Positions 12,621-24,909 of a stretch of DNA of 64,000 nucleotides are shown here, in pieces. Position 1 is the first letter of the stretch. Each line of letters begins with the position of its first letter. The DNA comes from Hypoxylon rubiginosum (taxonomy: Eukaryota > Ascomycota > Sordariomycetes > Xylariales > Hypoxylaceae): assembly GCA_902806565.1 (NCBI GenBank), contig CADCXA010000059.1, positions 496,001 to 560,000 on the forward strand, read 5' to 3'. The notes beneath the pieces are model-generated. The model did no database searches. It was not told the DNA's origin and was given only the letters and a program-made list of their open reading frames with translations. The translations under genes were made by a program, and so were the position numbers.

Positions 12621-14534
12621 GGTAGCTGAGAAGGAGCCCTTTCTCCTCACCCCCCCTTTAGATGGATCTGACGTTTTTGCTACCGAAAAGATTGCCTAAC
12701 TTACTACCTACATAGGTACTTTATCAAATTTCCCGGTTTATCTAACATTAGCTTATTTGTTTGGTAAGTTTCTACCTACGATTTGGAAACCAGTCGGTCC
12801 GAGATGAGCAACGAAATCCCTCGGCCGCCCCCCTGGAGAGGCAACGAGGACTTTGATACGAATCCCTGAAATCACGAAGCCGAAGGACCACGTAATCATT
12901 ATGATTCCAATGGCATTGGTCTGATCAGGGATACTTATCATCTAGAGAACGGATTTATAGTATATTTCGCCCTTTTTCCTAGCCACGCTTCGAACGACTT
13001 CGTACTCAGAGCAAGGCAATATAGCAAACCAAACAGGGTCCTCTGGATGATGTTTCTTTCCTTCGAGATCACCGATTCTAGGCGAAGACTTAGGGACTCT
13101 GCTAGTACCCTATCCACTCCCTAGTTGTCAGAAAGCTGGTTGCTGCGGCTAGATATTATACGAAACACTGAGTGTTCAAATATCGGAACAATCTTGAACA
13201 TGAAGTATATCAACAACGGCAAAACAAATACTTGCATCACGGTACGTCCTGGATATTATCACGTTTCTTCACAACACTGAAGTGTTAGTAGTCTTCGGCG
13301 ACCTCGTTACGAATGAGCATACTGTAGTGTCAATTCATAAAGCTACCGACTTCGGTATATCAGACTACAATTAGAGTTACGATATCATGGGAGAAAAAAA
13401 TGTATGTTTGTTACATCTCTAACTAGGTTAGTCTCTTCTAAGCTAACGTATTATGGTGAGAGAACTAGTGCTGTTATTACCCGATGGAACATAGGTATGG
13501 TATGTATATAGGCCACGTAAGCCTTCTACTGCTACGAAATATAAAAGTTTCGAATACTAAGCTTGTCTTCACCGCAGAGAATGCAATCCATGTACGCCCT
13601 TCGCTCGGAAATCGTTGACTGCGTCGTACGACGCATCCATCTCGACCCTGGACAACATTACTGAGCTTGCCGCTGTGTCTAAGACGGGACTTCAAGCTTC
13701 CTGAGGAAAACATTTAACTCTGAAAAACAGACGGAAAGACACGCTACCACATCGTCCAAACTTTGCTTCTCGATTCCATGTTTCAAGATCCATTAGGTTA
13801 ATATAGTACAGGTGGTACGCACCGGTAGGAGTAGTTAATCTACCTACCCCCTATATAACTAGGTAGGTGTACAACCTCAAAGCTACATGAATGTGCTAGG
13901 GGAGCTATCCATGATGGGTTTAGGTTTACCTTGTGCATGTGGCAAATATCTGAGGTATTTCTATCTATTATACCTAGGTAGTTATGGTAAAGCGCTCTAA
14001 GATTAAATCTAGGCAAAGAGGTTAATTATTGTGATAGTTCCCCCATTCGCCCGCTAAGAGGGAACATTTCTATGTGCATGACCGGAGAGTCTGAAACTTG
14101 TGTAGGCACAAGTTGCTGAGAGGGTCCCCAGTGGTCTTTACCTTTCCGTGATCAACAGCTATAAGCAGTATCTTGAGGTCATTATGCCCCCTTTCCAATT
14201 ATGTACCTACCGCTCTTTTGTAGTTTGCCGTTGGTTCTACCAGGCGCCCGGCCTATGAGCCTTTGACCTCATGACCTCAGGATAGGGGTAAGTCTGTTAA
14301 CCCGGATAGGGGGTAGGCGTGCTAGCCAGGATAAGGACTGAGACTAGGCTGTATGTGAATGGTTTCTTGATCAAAGGAATTCAGTGACAAGTTGAAGCTG
14401 GCGGTCGACTCGCAGTGTGATACTTGGTGAGCTAGGTGCTGTATTACTAATAATATAAATAGAACTAATGTTTTACGACGATTCGCACTAATCGGTTAGC
14501 GTACCACTTAGCGTCTTCAGCCGCGGGGTAACAT

Positions 14535-14570
14535 CAGCAAGCCCAGCAAGCCCAGCAAGCCCAGCAAGCC
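14535..14570 (+). repeat. Tandem repeat, 4 x 9 bp (CAGCAAGCC)
   Basis: Four perfect head-to-tail copies of CAGCAAGCC lie about 330 bp upstream of the Ada3 start. This is a minisatellite, not a CRISPR, because there are no spacers. Confidence 0.9.
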
Positions 14571-14896
14571 ATTTCCCCACCGGAACCATAAATGAAACCC
14601 CTATCAGAATGAGCAGTTACCTTGCCAGCTTGCCCAGCATAGTTGGGACGCTGTTACGGAATAACCAATTGAAGATCTTCCCCCCATTCTACCCATTCCC
14701 CCCATTCTACCCCATGACATTTGTTTGACACATTACACATTGCATTGTGCACTGTTCAACCGCAAATGGTCATCCCCCATTCCTATTCCTTATTTTCCAT
14801 CATCCGTCCATCCATCTAGGTTAGTTTCTACATCTTCAACCATCTCCATATCCTGATCCGTCGACCTCTTTTGATGGTCAGCCACGTGGCATAGAG

Positions 14897-17186
14897 ATGC
14901 CTCCCAACCCTAGCCAGAAAGGCACCGGCAAAAAGAACGCCGGTGTCATGGGTAAGCGCAGTCGCAATACCACGCCCATGTCTAGCCTCCCCTTGCCTTC
15001 CAGCGCCAACATCCCTCCCGTCGACACCATCGAGACCGAGTTTTTGGACCTTAGACTAGATTCCATACGCAGCATCACCTACGATGACCTGGTAGACGTG
15101 AGCGCCTCCAATGCCGTCATCCCCGATTCCAAGAGCCTCGATGGTTTGATTACCCGACTGGGCAAGTTGAACGAGATCATCGAGCGCCGCGGAACCTGGT
15201 GCGACAAGGGCATGCGCCTGGTCGCCGCGCAGAGGAAGAGCCACTACGACGAGATGGCCACTGCTAGCAGAGGGGACGATACGCGTAGAGAGGGCGAGGA
15301 TTCGGACAGGAGAGCAAATAAAAAAAAGAGAAAGGGGACGGATAGCCTTGCTCCTGGAGACGCACGCACTGGTGGTGAGTAGTAACTCGGTCTTCGCCAT
15401 TCAAAACTACTACGGTTACTGCGCAACAACTCTTACTCCAAGTATATATGCCATATGCCTATGCCTCTGCGCGTATCCACTACGCGTATATGCGACTCGA
15501 TTGCACAGTTTATACTGTTGCGCAGCGACGGGTTACCACGTTAACACCTCATCTCTCCCGAGCAACGAACGCATCAACACCATAATCATTTTGCTTTTTT
15601 TTTCTGCCGTGTTTCCACCCCGCTCATTATTCATGTTTCCCATTTCAATCCTGACTCCCCTCCTACTCAAATTTTCTTAGCAATCTGGGCTAACGTACTC
15701 CTGTGAAGAGCGATCCTCTCCTCTTCGCGACCACAGTAAGACACAAAAAGTATCTCGCGACGACTCAGCCAGCTCTTCGCTTTCCCCAGTTGCACCCGCA
15801 ACACCTGGCGCGATGGAAGTGGACGAGAAAGCGAAGCTCGACAACAAGGAGGACATCGAGTCCGGCTCCGAGGATGAGGGCGCCCCTCCCCGCCGAGAAG
15901 CTCCCCAATATCAGACTTTTGGCGAAGACCCCTCTACCTTCCCCGACCCTACAGTATACGAGATCCTCCCAGTGAAACCTAGCATGACTGCGGACGAATT
16001 GAAGAAACTGTATTCTGTCGCCGTCTTCCCATCCACAGATCTCGCCGACCAGATTGCTGGCGATCCGCCCGACAAGGACTTTAGTAGTGCCAAGCCGTCG
16101 AATCAGATCAGCTTCAGCACCTTCTCCACATACATCGAGCCTTTCTTTCGACCGTTCACCGAAGAGGATCTCGCCTTCTTGCGAGAACGCGGCGATCGCA
16201 TCTCTCCCTTCGTCCTGCCTAAACGAGGCAAGAAGCATTACAAGGAGACCTGGGCAGAGGAGGATGGTACCATGGAGATTGATTCGACTTCCCCCAGCAG
16301 AGATAAGCTTGCTCCTAACCAGGCCCGCGGCACCATCGATAATATGGATGACGACGTTGCAGAGACGGACAAATTGTCTGTTGGTCCTGTCCTATCCCGA
16401 TTGCTGCAAGCTATGCGCCCGGAAGCTCGAGTTCAACCTAGCGAAGATAAGCCTATGACTAACGGGGTCAACGGAGACGTCGAGATCAAAGATGAGGCTA
16501 ATGGCGACTTGGGTCTCGGCCCTTCGGGTGAGGAAAGCAAGAGCGTCCCACCCGCCGCCTTCATGACGGAATCCTCGACCGAAGCCTGGAAGAAAGCTAC
16601 TCATCCGAAGTTGGACTATTCGCAAGTAGACGAGCGGATCAAGCAAGAGCTTCGCCACATCGGTCTCCTTCCTCAGGAAGGCTTCGAAGGCGATTACGAC
16701 GGTCATTTTGACGACGAGGTCGCCGCTCGACTGCGTCTTCTGCAGGACAAGCTGCGCGAACAGATGCTGATCAATGGTGCTCGCAAGACACTACTTAAGA
16801 AATTGGTCGGGGAGAGTATGGCGCATCAGGAATACCAGACGATCTTGGAAGATCTAGACGGTCAGGTCCAGGGTGCATATCTTAAGCGCACGCGCACGAT
16901 GGGCAAGACTAAGAAATCGAAGCGACCAGGCGGTGCGGGTGGAGGTAGCCACCAGGCTGGGGGCGGAGCGACGGGTATGGCTCGTCCGGGCATCGGCGAT
17001 GCGGCTAAGGTCCTCATGGAGCGCCGACGCAAATGGATTGATAACATCTCTCCCGTGTTCGACGACCCGAACCTGGGTAAGGTCCCTCGTGCCTCGAACC
17101 CCGACAGCACAATCTTCAAGCCCGAGATTATGGCCGATCTCATTAAGAAGGAGCGCCAGGCTTGGGACGAAGAGGTGGAGGAGTGA
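14897..17186 (+). CDS. ngg1: Transcriptional adaptor Ada3/Ngg1 (SAGA/ADA complex), 651 aa
   Basis: Two exons (14897-15374 and 15709-17186) join in phase 1 to 651 residues. The C-terminal third has the conserved Ada3 helical region (about residues 460-590: [20 protein letters not shown], then a long charged helix and a Lys/Gly-rich basic stretch). Ada3/Ngg1 bridges Gcn5 and Ada2 in the histone acetyltransferase module of SAGA in the nucleus. The N-terminal part is Ser/Lys-rich with acidic stretches and a KKKRK cluster near residue 140. The intron is long for this genome (334 nt). The chosen acceptor (GAAG at 15708) lies 14 nt after a GCTAAC branch point; an acceptor at 15750 also keeps the frame and would remove 14 residues. 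Confidence 0.85.
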
Positions 17187-18700
17187 ATTCCCCTTTATTA
17201 GAGTATACTCCGGGGAGGGAGGCGTATTGTGCTGGGTATGGCTATGATACCAAATCTGGCGTTTATCGGTTTGCTTTGCTTCGGGAATTATGAGGACTGC
17301 TAGGGTGGCGGCGATGCTTTCTACTCTACCTTACGTGCTAGCACGTTGAAGGGAACGTCTATAGTTGGTACGATTATTCTAGTGAATGAATAGTGCGTGC
17401 TCAGACGTATTTCTAAGAAGGGCGTCCCCCTACTCTTTTCTTCTCTACGGCACGTTGTGCTGTGGTACGATGCCTCCCTCTTCACAAGTACAACTGACAT
17501 GTAATGACATATCTCTTTCAGCGGTCGATGCGGATGTACCGTAGTACCAGCGTAGGTCAGGCATTTATGTACCGTAATAGTACAGCGCCAGCGTATCGCA
17601 TCCATCAATTCTTCTGTTTGGAATCTTAATCATTTGGTCATCTTCTCAATCAACTTAGGCCGTCTATAACAAATAGTAATTTCCTCGAGACGTTGGAATT
17701 TTGAAATATCGTTGCATTAGTACTTAAGTTTCACTCTCTTCATTCCGAATATTAAAGTGTTAATCCCAGCGGCACCAGCATGAAACTGCTACTCTGCACT
17801 AATACTCACAAGACTGAGTGCTATATTCCACCCCACAAGCAACTGAGGAAAGTCAAATATGCTGTAGATTTCCAGGGGTGAAGCCGTCCTAAAACATCAA
17901 CTACACTCTATTGAATGCCTACCAGAGATACTGGGTATTCTGGATAGAGGATCGAGCTGTCTGTAGGGCCACGTAAGACCCTAGAATTTCACAGATCTGT
18001 AATTACGGCGGTCCTCATCTTGAGCGTTAACCTAGAAGCCGCCTCAGGTAGCCACGAGGAGCAGTCATCGTCGTCTCGGATAACAGTCTACGTCCTAGAA
18101 TTGAGCTAATCCGACGAGGCACTACTAGTATACTACAGAAGCAGTGTCTTGGGCAGCTAGGTATGTAAGTAACTTGGCTGCGGTGAGGGAAGACTTGTAG
18201 GTATAAATTATCTGACCGTGGACAACAGACGAAAGGCCCCCTTTTCTTAAGGCCAGTAAAGAAGCTCTTCCTACGATACATACGCAGCCCTAAGGTAGAC
18301 CTTAAACGCAACAAGTATAAGCCTAAACGCCTAGTGTATAACTGGAAGCTACATATGTATCCAAGATAATGTACGATGCATAAAGGTTATTGGTAAAATA
18401 TACGACCCTAGACAGCTCCCCGATCCGATCGAGCTCTTGCCCAGGTGTCTCTTGCATATGCGGGGTAACGGACGTTGACCTAATGTAGTGGACCGAAGCT
18501 CTCGAAGCCCCACGCAGATAAGGTGCCGTACCTAAGACCTAAGACCCTAAGCTGAGGACTTCTTATTAGTGACGGGATCTAGATATCATTCATCTTACTC
18601 TTAGGCAACCTTTTGCAATTCTCCATTTTGCTGGTTGATCCTTATGTCACTTTGAAGCGTCTAGGAGCTCCGAGCAGGCTTTGCTACTGCTACTACCACA
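17187..18700. other. Intergenic, no gene seen
   Basis: This is the 3' flank of Ada3 and the promoter side of urease. The minus-strand frames at 17321-17608 and 18027-18314 (95 codons each) have no recognisable features and no splice partners, and were left out. Confidence 0.6.
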
Positions 18701-21642
18701 ATGCATCTCGTCCCGAAAGAGGTTCGTCTTACCTAGACCTATGAGATACCTAAAGAATGCTAGCTATGTCGACTAATACTACGTTCTAGCTTGATAAGCT
18801 CGTCATCTCCCAGCTGGGCTCCTTAGCTCAGAAAAGACTAGCTAGGGGTGTCAAGTTGAACCATACCGAGGCTACTGTAAGGGTTTTCATGCCTCTTCTA
18901 GTTTTAAGGGGGGCACTTCACCTCTCCCTCTGGAGACTACGACGAAGGCCTACCCACCATCTAGGTACTATAACTAAACTCGGACACAGGCTCTCATCGC
19001 GAACAACCTCCAGGAACTCATCCGCGATGGCCAGCACAGCGTTGCGGATCTCATGGCCATCGGGTCCACGATGCTGGGCCGGCGGCACGTGCTCCCTTCC
19101 GTCGTCAGCACGCTGCACGAGATCCAGGTCGAGGGCACCTTCCCCTCGGGCACGTACCTCGTGACGGTGCACAACCCGATCGCCACCGACGACGGCGACC
19201 TGGCCAAGGCCCTCTACGGCAGCTTCCTGCCGGTCCCCGGCCAGGACCTGTTCCCGCCCGCCGAGGCGGCCGCCTACGATCCCGCCAGGCAGCCGGGCGC
19301 CGTGGTCGTCGCCAAGGGCCGGGTCACGCTGAACGAGGGGCGCCGGCGCATCAGGCTCCAGGTCACGAGCAAGGGGGACCGGCCGATCCAGGTCGGCAGC
19401 CACTACCACTTCGTCGAGACGAACCCGCAGCTCGAGTTCGACCGGGCCGCCGCGTACGGCTACCGGCTCGACATCGCGGCCGGCACCAGCGTGCGCTTCG
19501 AGCCCGGCGACACCAAGACCGTGACCATGGTCGAGATCGGCGGCAACCGCGTCATCCGGGGCGGCAACGGGCTCGCCTCCGGCAAGGTCGACCTCTCGCG
19601 CGCCGAGGCCATCGTGACCGCCCTCCAGCAGGCCGGGTTCGCGCACGCGCCCCAGCCCGCCGGCGACCTGGGAAGCATCGATGCGTATTCGCTGGACCGC
19701 GCCGCGTACAAGACTATGTTCGGCCCAACGGTGGGCGACTTGGTGCGTCTGGGTGCGACGGACTTGTGGGTGAAGGTGGAGAAAGACTTGACGACGTACG
19801 GCGACGAGTGCAAGTTCGGCGGAGGCAAGACGCTGCGCGAGGGTATGGGTCAGATGACCGGGTGCTCGGATGCTGATAGCTTGGATATGGTGGTGGTGAA
19901 CGCGCTGATCGTGGACTGGACCGGCATCTACAAGGCAGATATCGGCGTTAAAAACGGGCTGATCGTCGGCATTGGCAAGGCCGGCAACCCGGACGTCATG
20001 GACGGCGTTACCGAGGGCATGATCGTGGGAAGCTGCACGGACGTCGTCGCCGGCGAGGGTAAGATCGTGACGGCCGGTGGCTTGGATACGCACATCCACT
20101 TCATCTGCCCTCAGCAAGCTTATGAGTCTATCGCCTCGGGCATTACGACGGTGCTCGGCGGTGGTACAGGACCTAGGTGAGTAATTCCTGCGTTGTTGAC
20201 TACTTGCTGGCTGGCTGGCTAACACGCATATCTACTTTAAGTGCCGGTACTAGTGCTACTACTTGTACGCCGGGGGCCAACTACATCCGGCAGATGCTCC
20301 AAGCATGCGACGAACTCCCCATCAACGTCGGCATCACAGGCAAAGGCAACGACAGCGACCCCCGCGCGCTGCGCGAGCAAGTCGTGGCTGGCGTGTGCGG
20401 CCTGAAGCTACACGAGGATTGGGGCACGACGCCCGCCGCCATCGACGCCTGCCTGACCGTATGCGACGAGATGGACGTGCAGTGCCTGATCCACACGGAC
20501 ACGCTCAACGAGTCCGGGTACGTGGAGTCGACCGTCGCGGCCTTCAAGGGGCGCACCATCCACACGTACCACACGGAGGGCGCGGGCGGCGGCCACGCGC
20601 CCGACATCATCAGCGTCGTCGAGCACGCCAACGTGCTGCCGAGCTCGACGAACCCGACGCGGCCCTACACGCGCAACACGCTGGACGAGCACCTCGACAT
20701 GCTCATGGTGTGCCACCACCTGAGCCGCAACATCCCCGAGGACGTGGCCTTCGCCGAGTCGCGGATCCGGGCCGAGACCATCGCGGCCGAGGACGTGCTG
20801 CACGACCTCGGCGCCATCTCCATGATGAGCTCCGACTCGCAGGCCATGGGCCGCTGCGGCGAGGTCATCCTCCGGACGTGGAACACGGCGCACAAGAACA
20901 AGGTCCAGCGGGGTCCCCTGCCCGAGGACGAAGGGACGGGCGCCGACAACTTCCGGGCCAAGCGGTACGTCAGCAAGTACACGGTCAACCCGGCCGTCGC
21001 GCAGGGCATGGGCCACCTCGTCGGCAGCGTCGAGGTCGGCAAGCTGGCCGACCTCGTGGTCTGGGACCCGGCCTGGTTCGGCGCCAAGCCCGCGACCGTG
21101 ATCAAGAGCGGGCTGATCGCCTACGCGCAGATGGTGAGTTCCTTTCTTTCTTTCTTTCTCTACTCCTTCCGCGGCCTTCCTCATCTCCTTCTTTTTTTCA
21201 TACCCATCGACCCCCTTTTTCCTTATCCTACCCCCCCACCCCTCGTTACCCTCCCTAGAGATGATATGATAATACATTGACAGACTAACACCATATTTTC
21301 CTCCCGCAGGGCGACCCCAACGCCTCGATCCCAACGGTCCAGCCCGTCATCGCGCGTCCCATGTTCGCGCCGCTAGTGCCGAAGTCGAGCGTCCTGTTCG
21401 TGTCGCAAGCCAGCCTGGACGCCGACGCGCACGGGGCTCCCGCCCTGTCTTACGGCCTGCGGAAGCGCGTCGAGGCCGTCCGCGGGTGCCGCGCCGTCGG
21501 CAAGCGGGACATGCGCTTCAACGACGCGACGCCCCGCATGCGCGTCGACCCCGAGCGCTACGCCGTCGAGGCCGACGGCGTGCTGTGCACGGCGGAGCCG
21601 GCGGGCGAGCTGCCGCTTACGCAGGGGTTCTTTGTTTACTGA
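18701..21642 (+). CDS. ure1: Urease, single-chain nickel enzyme, 839 aa
   Basis: Five exons (18701-18721, 18790-18876, 18990-20176, 20242-21133, 21310-21642) sum to 839 residues in phase; fungal ureases are about 840 aa. The first exon codes only MHLVPKE. It hydrolyses urea to ammonia and carbamate in the cytosol. The fused gamma, beta and alpha domains are all present in that order. Active-site residues are visible: His404 and His406 (THIHF), Lys487 (GLKLHED, the carbamylated lysine bridging the two nickel ions), His516 (LIHTDT), His542 (HTYHTEG), flap Cys589 (MVCHH) and Asp630 (SSDSQ). These sit exactly three residues before their jack-bean urease counterparts. The exons are much more GC-rich than the flanks. 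Activity would need nickel and the UreD/F/G accessory proteins encoded elsewhere. Confidence 0.96.
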
Positions 21643-23432
21643 GGTTGGGTGCCTGGGTGCTCGTGGTTGGGGGTGAAGTTCGGGTGGCCAGTACTTGTCT
21701 ACTAAGCTGGGGTTGAGGGATGAATCTAAGCTGAGTCGTGAGGTGGGGCGTGTATCGGGTGCTTGCTTACACGGGGGATGGCTTACGCGGGAGGGAGCGG
21801 CAAAACGGGGTCAGGTTAGGTAGGGGGGGTGTTAGGGGTACCCGAAACTTATTAGGATACCGAGGAGAGGTCTCATTTGCATAGGGTGTTCTGTGGTGGT
21901 GCGATATATAACTCGATCACTTTAGCTTGCTATATGTACCTATGTAGGCGTATGTTCCAGTGACATTTCCAATCAAACCTAGTTCCTCTTGTCCGTTGAA
22001 AATGAACGTTGTTCATAATCCCGTCGTGTTCCTTATGCCTGTGGGGGTCTACTGCTGGTACATAGCACATATAGCAGTGACCAGACCGGTCATGTACATA
22101 GCTGTCTGGGTACTTGATTGCGTGTTAGTGAGCGCACGACGCGGCATTTTTTTTTTGTTACCCATCTTGCTAGCTACCTCAAGCTTAGCTGCTGGATGGA
22201 ATGACGAACGTGCCCGCTGAAGGACAGTGGGCTTCGCCGGGTCGTGATTTGGTGTAAGTTGATTGGTCAATTCGGGGGTTTGTTATGGACGTTAGCAAGA
22301 CGGAGACAGTAAGCGTTGCTGGACCGTGCTTATAGGGAAGCAAATCATGCTAGCAGTACTTTCTCTCGTAGGTCGAAATATGCTCGTGGGATTCTAGTTT
22401 GATATTCCCTGTGCGCTGAGTGAATAATTACCTCCTAGATACTTAAGGTATGATCTCTTAAGAGATATATAAGCAGAAGGTGTGCAGTCCGGTTATATTC
22501 GTCTTGCGACGTCTTTCTACTTGTCTACGAAGGTGTTTCGATAGGTCATTAATCAGAAAAACAAATAGCAGCGCCTAGGGGACGTGGTAAGTACCCAATT
22601 ATGACGGCCAGGAGTTACCTGTGCCAGGTAGGCTGCCAGGTAACTTGTTGCTTATTTTCTGCGCTACGGCGACTAAGAACACAGCGACTCAATCTTTGGA
22701 AGATTGCCTAGTAGGTAGGCCTAGGACTGGAAGACCGATGCCTGCAATATAGTGCTAGGACACTCTGTTGCACGCTACAATGACCCAGTCTTAGACCAGG
22801 CCTGCTAGATTGCTCTTGGGAAGCACGAAATAGAACGGAGCACGGATTTTGTGGGTATAATAACTCGAATTCAGAGGCCAATCAATCCTTAATCTAACCA
22901 GGCAGCCAGGAGCCAGAACCCTTTCTCGTCTCCTCGCATATAGCAACGCAACTCCACTCTCAGGCCCTTTCATACTATCTTACATAACTTAAACAACAGG
23001 AAAAGAAGGGGGAAAGGGGACAGAATAGTCATGAGGAAGACTTGCGTTACTGGCAGCCATGCCTATGTACGCGTTTGGCAGACTCCTTTCCAGTCTAGCA
23101 GCCCTGCTCATCGGAAAACCGTCCGATCCCACCTCTCACGAGGATCAATGTATGGATTCATCAGTCATAATACAACATTAAAAGAGTCTCCAGCACTTTC
23201 GTTATTACTTGGTGGTTTCGAGTAATAGTGTGCGGGCCAGCAGTCGAGCTGCCCAGGTATATCTGCATCTGGCACATTTGCCAGCACGCAATCGCTTCCA
23301 GCTTCTCTTGTTCTGCGATACTGTCATCTCGCGAATGGATGGGGGAAATGGGTGAAGATGGTGTTCGTAGCCACACAGAGAAACGAATGCGCAAAGCACA
23401 CCCGAGTAGTCGTACAATATTGGCTAATCGAA
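21643..23432. other. Convergent intergenic region, no gene seen
   Basis: This lies between the 3' ends of urease (+) and the HMG-box gene (-). The short frames at 21960-22220, 23031-23225 and 23161-23436 show no protein character. Confidence 0.6.
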
Positions 23433-24909
23433 TCACGTCGCCTTCTTCTTTCGGCTAGACTTCTTAGGCTCCTCGGGAGTATCGGCTACCTTTGAAACTC
23501 TCTTGCGCTTCTTGTCAGGGCTGGCAGGCGTTGCGGTCTTAACGGCACTCGCCTCACCTTCATCGACTTCAGCGGCAGCACTCTTTCGCTTACGGGTGAC
23601 CTTGGCCTTAGGGGTCTGCGTTTGCTCAGGCTCGGCAATAGCGGGTGCTACTGCCATCTGTAGCTGCTCGGCGATGGCATCTTGGTCATTGGGAGCATAG
23701 ACTTCCTCGCCAGATAAGGCTGGCTGGGCGATACCATTGTTATCAGCGTAAGCAAGCGCGTCGGGATCACTCATGTTTCGAGCATCCTGGTTGCCGGCCT
23801 TGTACGAGTGAACGCGAGCGTTGTACAAACGAAGATTGAACTGGTAAGCGTTATTCCAGGCCTAGTGAAGGTTAGTGCTAGTTACATAGATGGGGAATTA
23901 GTGGTAGTATTTAGAGCACACTTACGTTCTTCTCGGCGGGGGTCATGGATGCCCAACGGCGTTGGCCCTCTTCCTGAACGGCGCCCTTGGGTGCCTCCTG
24001 ACCGAGGTCATTGGCAATGATGGGGCGAGCCGTTTGCATGTAGAGGAAGTAAGGAGTCAAGGGTCGCTTAGGAGCATTGGGATCGTGAGTGCGCTTCTTA
24101 CGCTCCTTCTTCTCTTCTACGTGGGCACCAAAGTCGGCTAGCGGTCCGCCATTCATTCCATCGAGATTGGCCATGAGATTGGCCACGTTTCCATTGTCGA
24201 AGGGGGCCGGCTCTCCTATAAGCAGATTGGTCTGACGCAAGAAGTCATCGGAGAAGCTCTTCATCAAACCATTAATGGTGTTGAATCTAGCATGGACCTG
24301 ATGGGGATGTTAGTATGATGGCTTTTCATTTCAAGTGCTCAGTAAGAAAGGTAGATGGGCAGATAGGAGGTAGATTGTGATAGTATTAGTATGGCGCGTC
24401 GGGTGTAGTGTGTAAAGGGGTGCCGATGAGACGTATATCTGATAAGGCTGGTGCGGCTTAGAGGGTTTAGAGAATGACGCCAGAGACAAGAGTCATAGAG
24501 CTCAAGTCGACTGGTAATATGAGTTGTAGCAATGCACTCAGTGCCGCCTCTTATCAAACTCATTGCCATCTACCAACGACGCGGAGAAATATAACATATT
24601 TTCTCATTATGCATCATAGCATACCCGTAATCAGAAAGAAAAGGGAATGCAGATCGAAATGATAAAATGATGATGACGATAAAGGGTAGGGGAAAATATC
24701 GATTTACTTACGCTGTCACGAACTCGAATGAATTCTTCGATACCGATGGTTCGGGGAGGCTGCACTCCAGGTCCGGCAGCGAGAGGCTGCTGCATAGGCT
24801 GAGGCGGGAGCTGAGCTGGCATCGGCTGCATCGCCATTGGGACCATAGCTGGTGCCGGTGCGACAGCGGCAGGCTGTTTGACGGTGTCCGACTTTTTGGG
24901 ACGAGGCAT
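23433..24909 (-). CDS. HMG-box DNA-binding protein, 332 aa
   Basis: Three exons on the minus strand (24712-24909, 23926-24297, 23433-23861) join in phase to 332 residues. The N-terminus is rich in Pro, Ala, Gln and Met. One HMG box runs from about residue 138 to 210: HDPNAPKRPLTPYFLYM, then RRWASMTPAEKNAWNNAYQF. This fold binds and bends DNA in the minor groove, usually with low sequence specificity. The C-terminal third is acidic, then strongly basic, with KRKR and KKKA clusters that fit nuclear import. The upstream region before the box (VHARFNTINGLMKSFSDDFL) is probably helical and may mediate protein contacts. It could be a chromatin-remodeller subunit of the Nhp10 type, but that is not shown by the sequence. 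Confidence 0.85.

Larger units (their letters stand above)
9641..14896. other. Large gene-poor region (5.2 kb)
   Basis: No convincing coding region was found in any frame; all frames are under 80 codons and lack splice-linked partners. The sequence holds many GGTAGGTA/TACCTA runs, including exact TACCTAGGTA palindromes at 12611 and 13971, and a 9-bp tandem repeat at 14535. There is no transposase or reverse-transcriptase motif. The right end is the promoter of the Ada3 gene. Confidence 0.6.

Noticed and set aside
14535..14570. CRISPR-like repeats
   Set aside because: Direct 9-bp tandem copies with no spacers, in a eukaryotic genome; a minisatellite.
9641..14896. Transposon or hidden gene in the 5.2 kb spacer
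   Set aside because: No transposase, integrase or reverse-transcriptase motif, no long terminal repeats seen by eye, and no phase-linked exons.
15375..15708. Possible second stwintron in the long Ada3 intron
   Set aside because: No internal AG followed by a TAAGT-like half donor with its own branch point was found; only one GCTAAC is present.
18918..20225. 435-codon minus-strand open frame opposite urease
   Set aside because: It is the antisense shadow of GC-rich urease exons; its His/Val/Arg/Asp-rich composition reflects codon bias and there are no splice or family features.
20263..21334. Long frames on both strands overlapping the urease alpha domain
   Set aside because: Shadows of the high-GC third codon positions; the urease frame explains the region fully.
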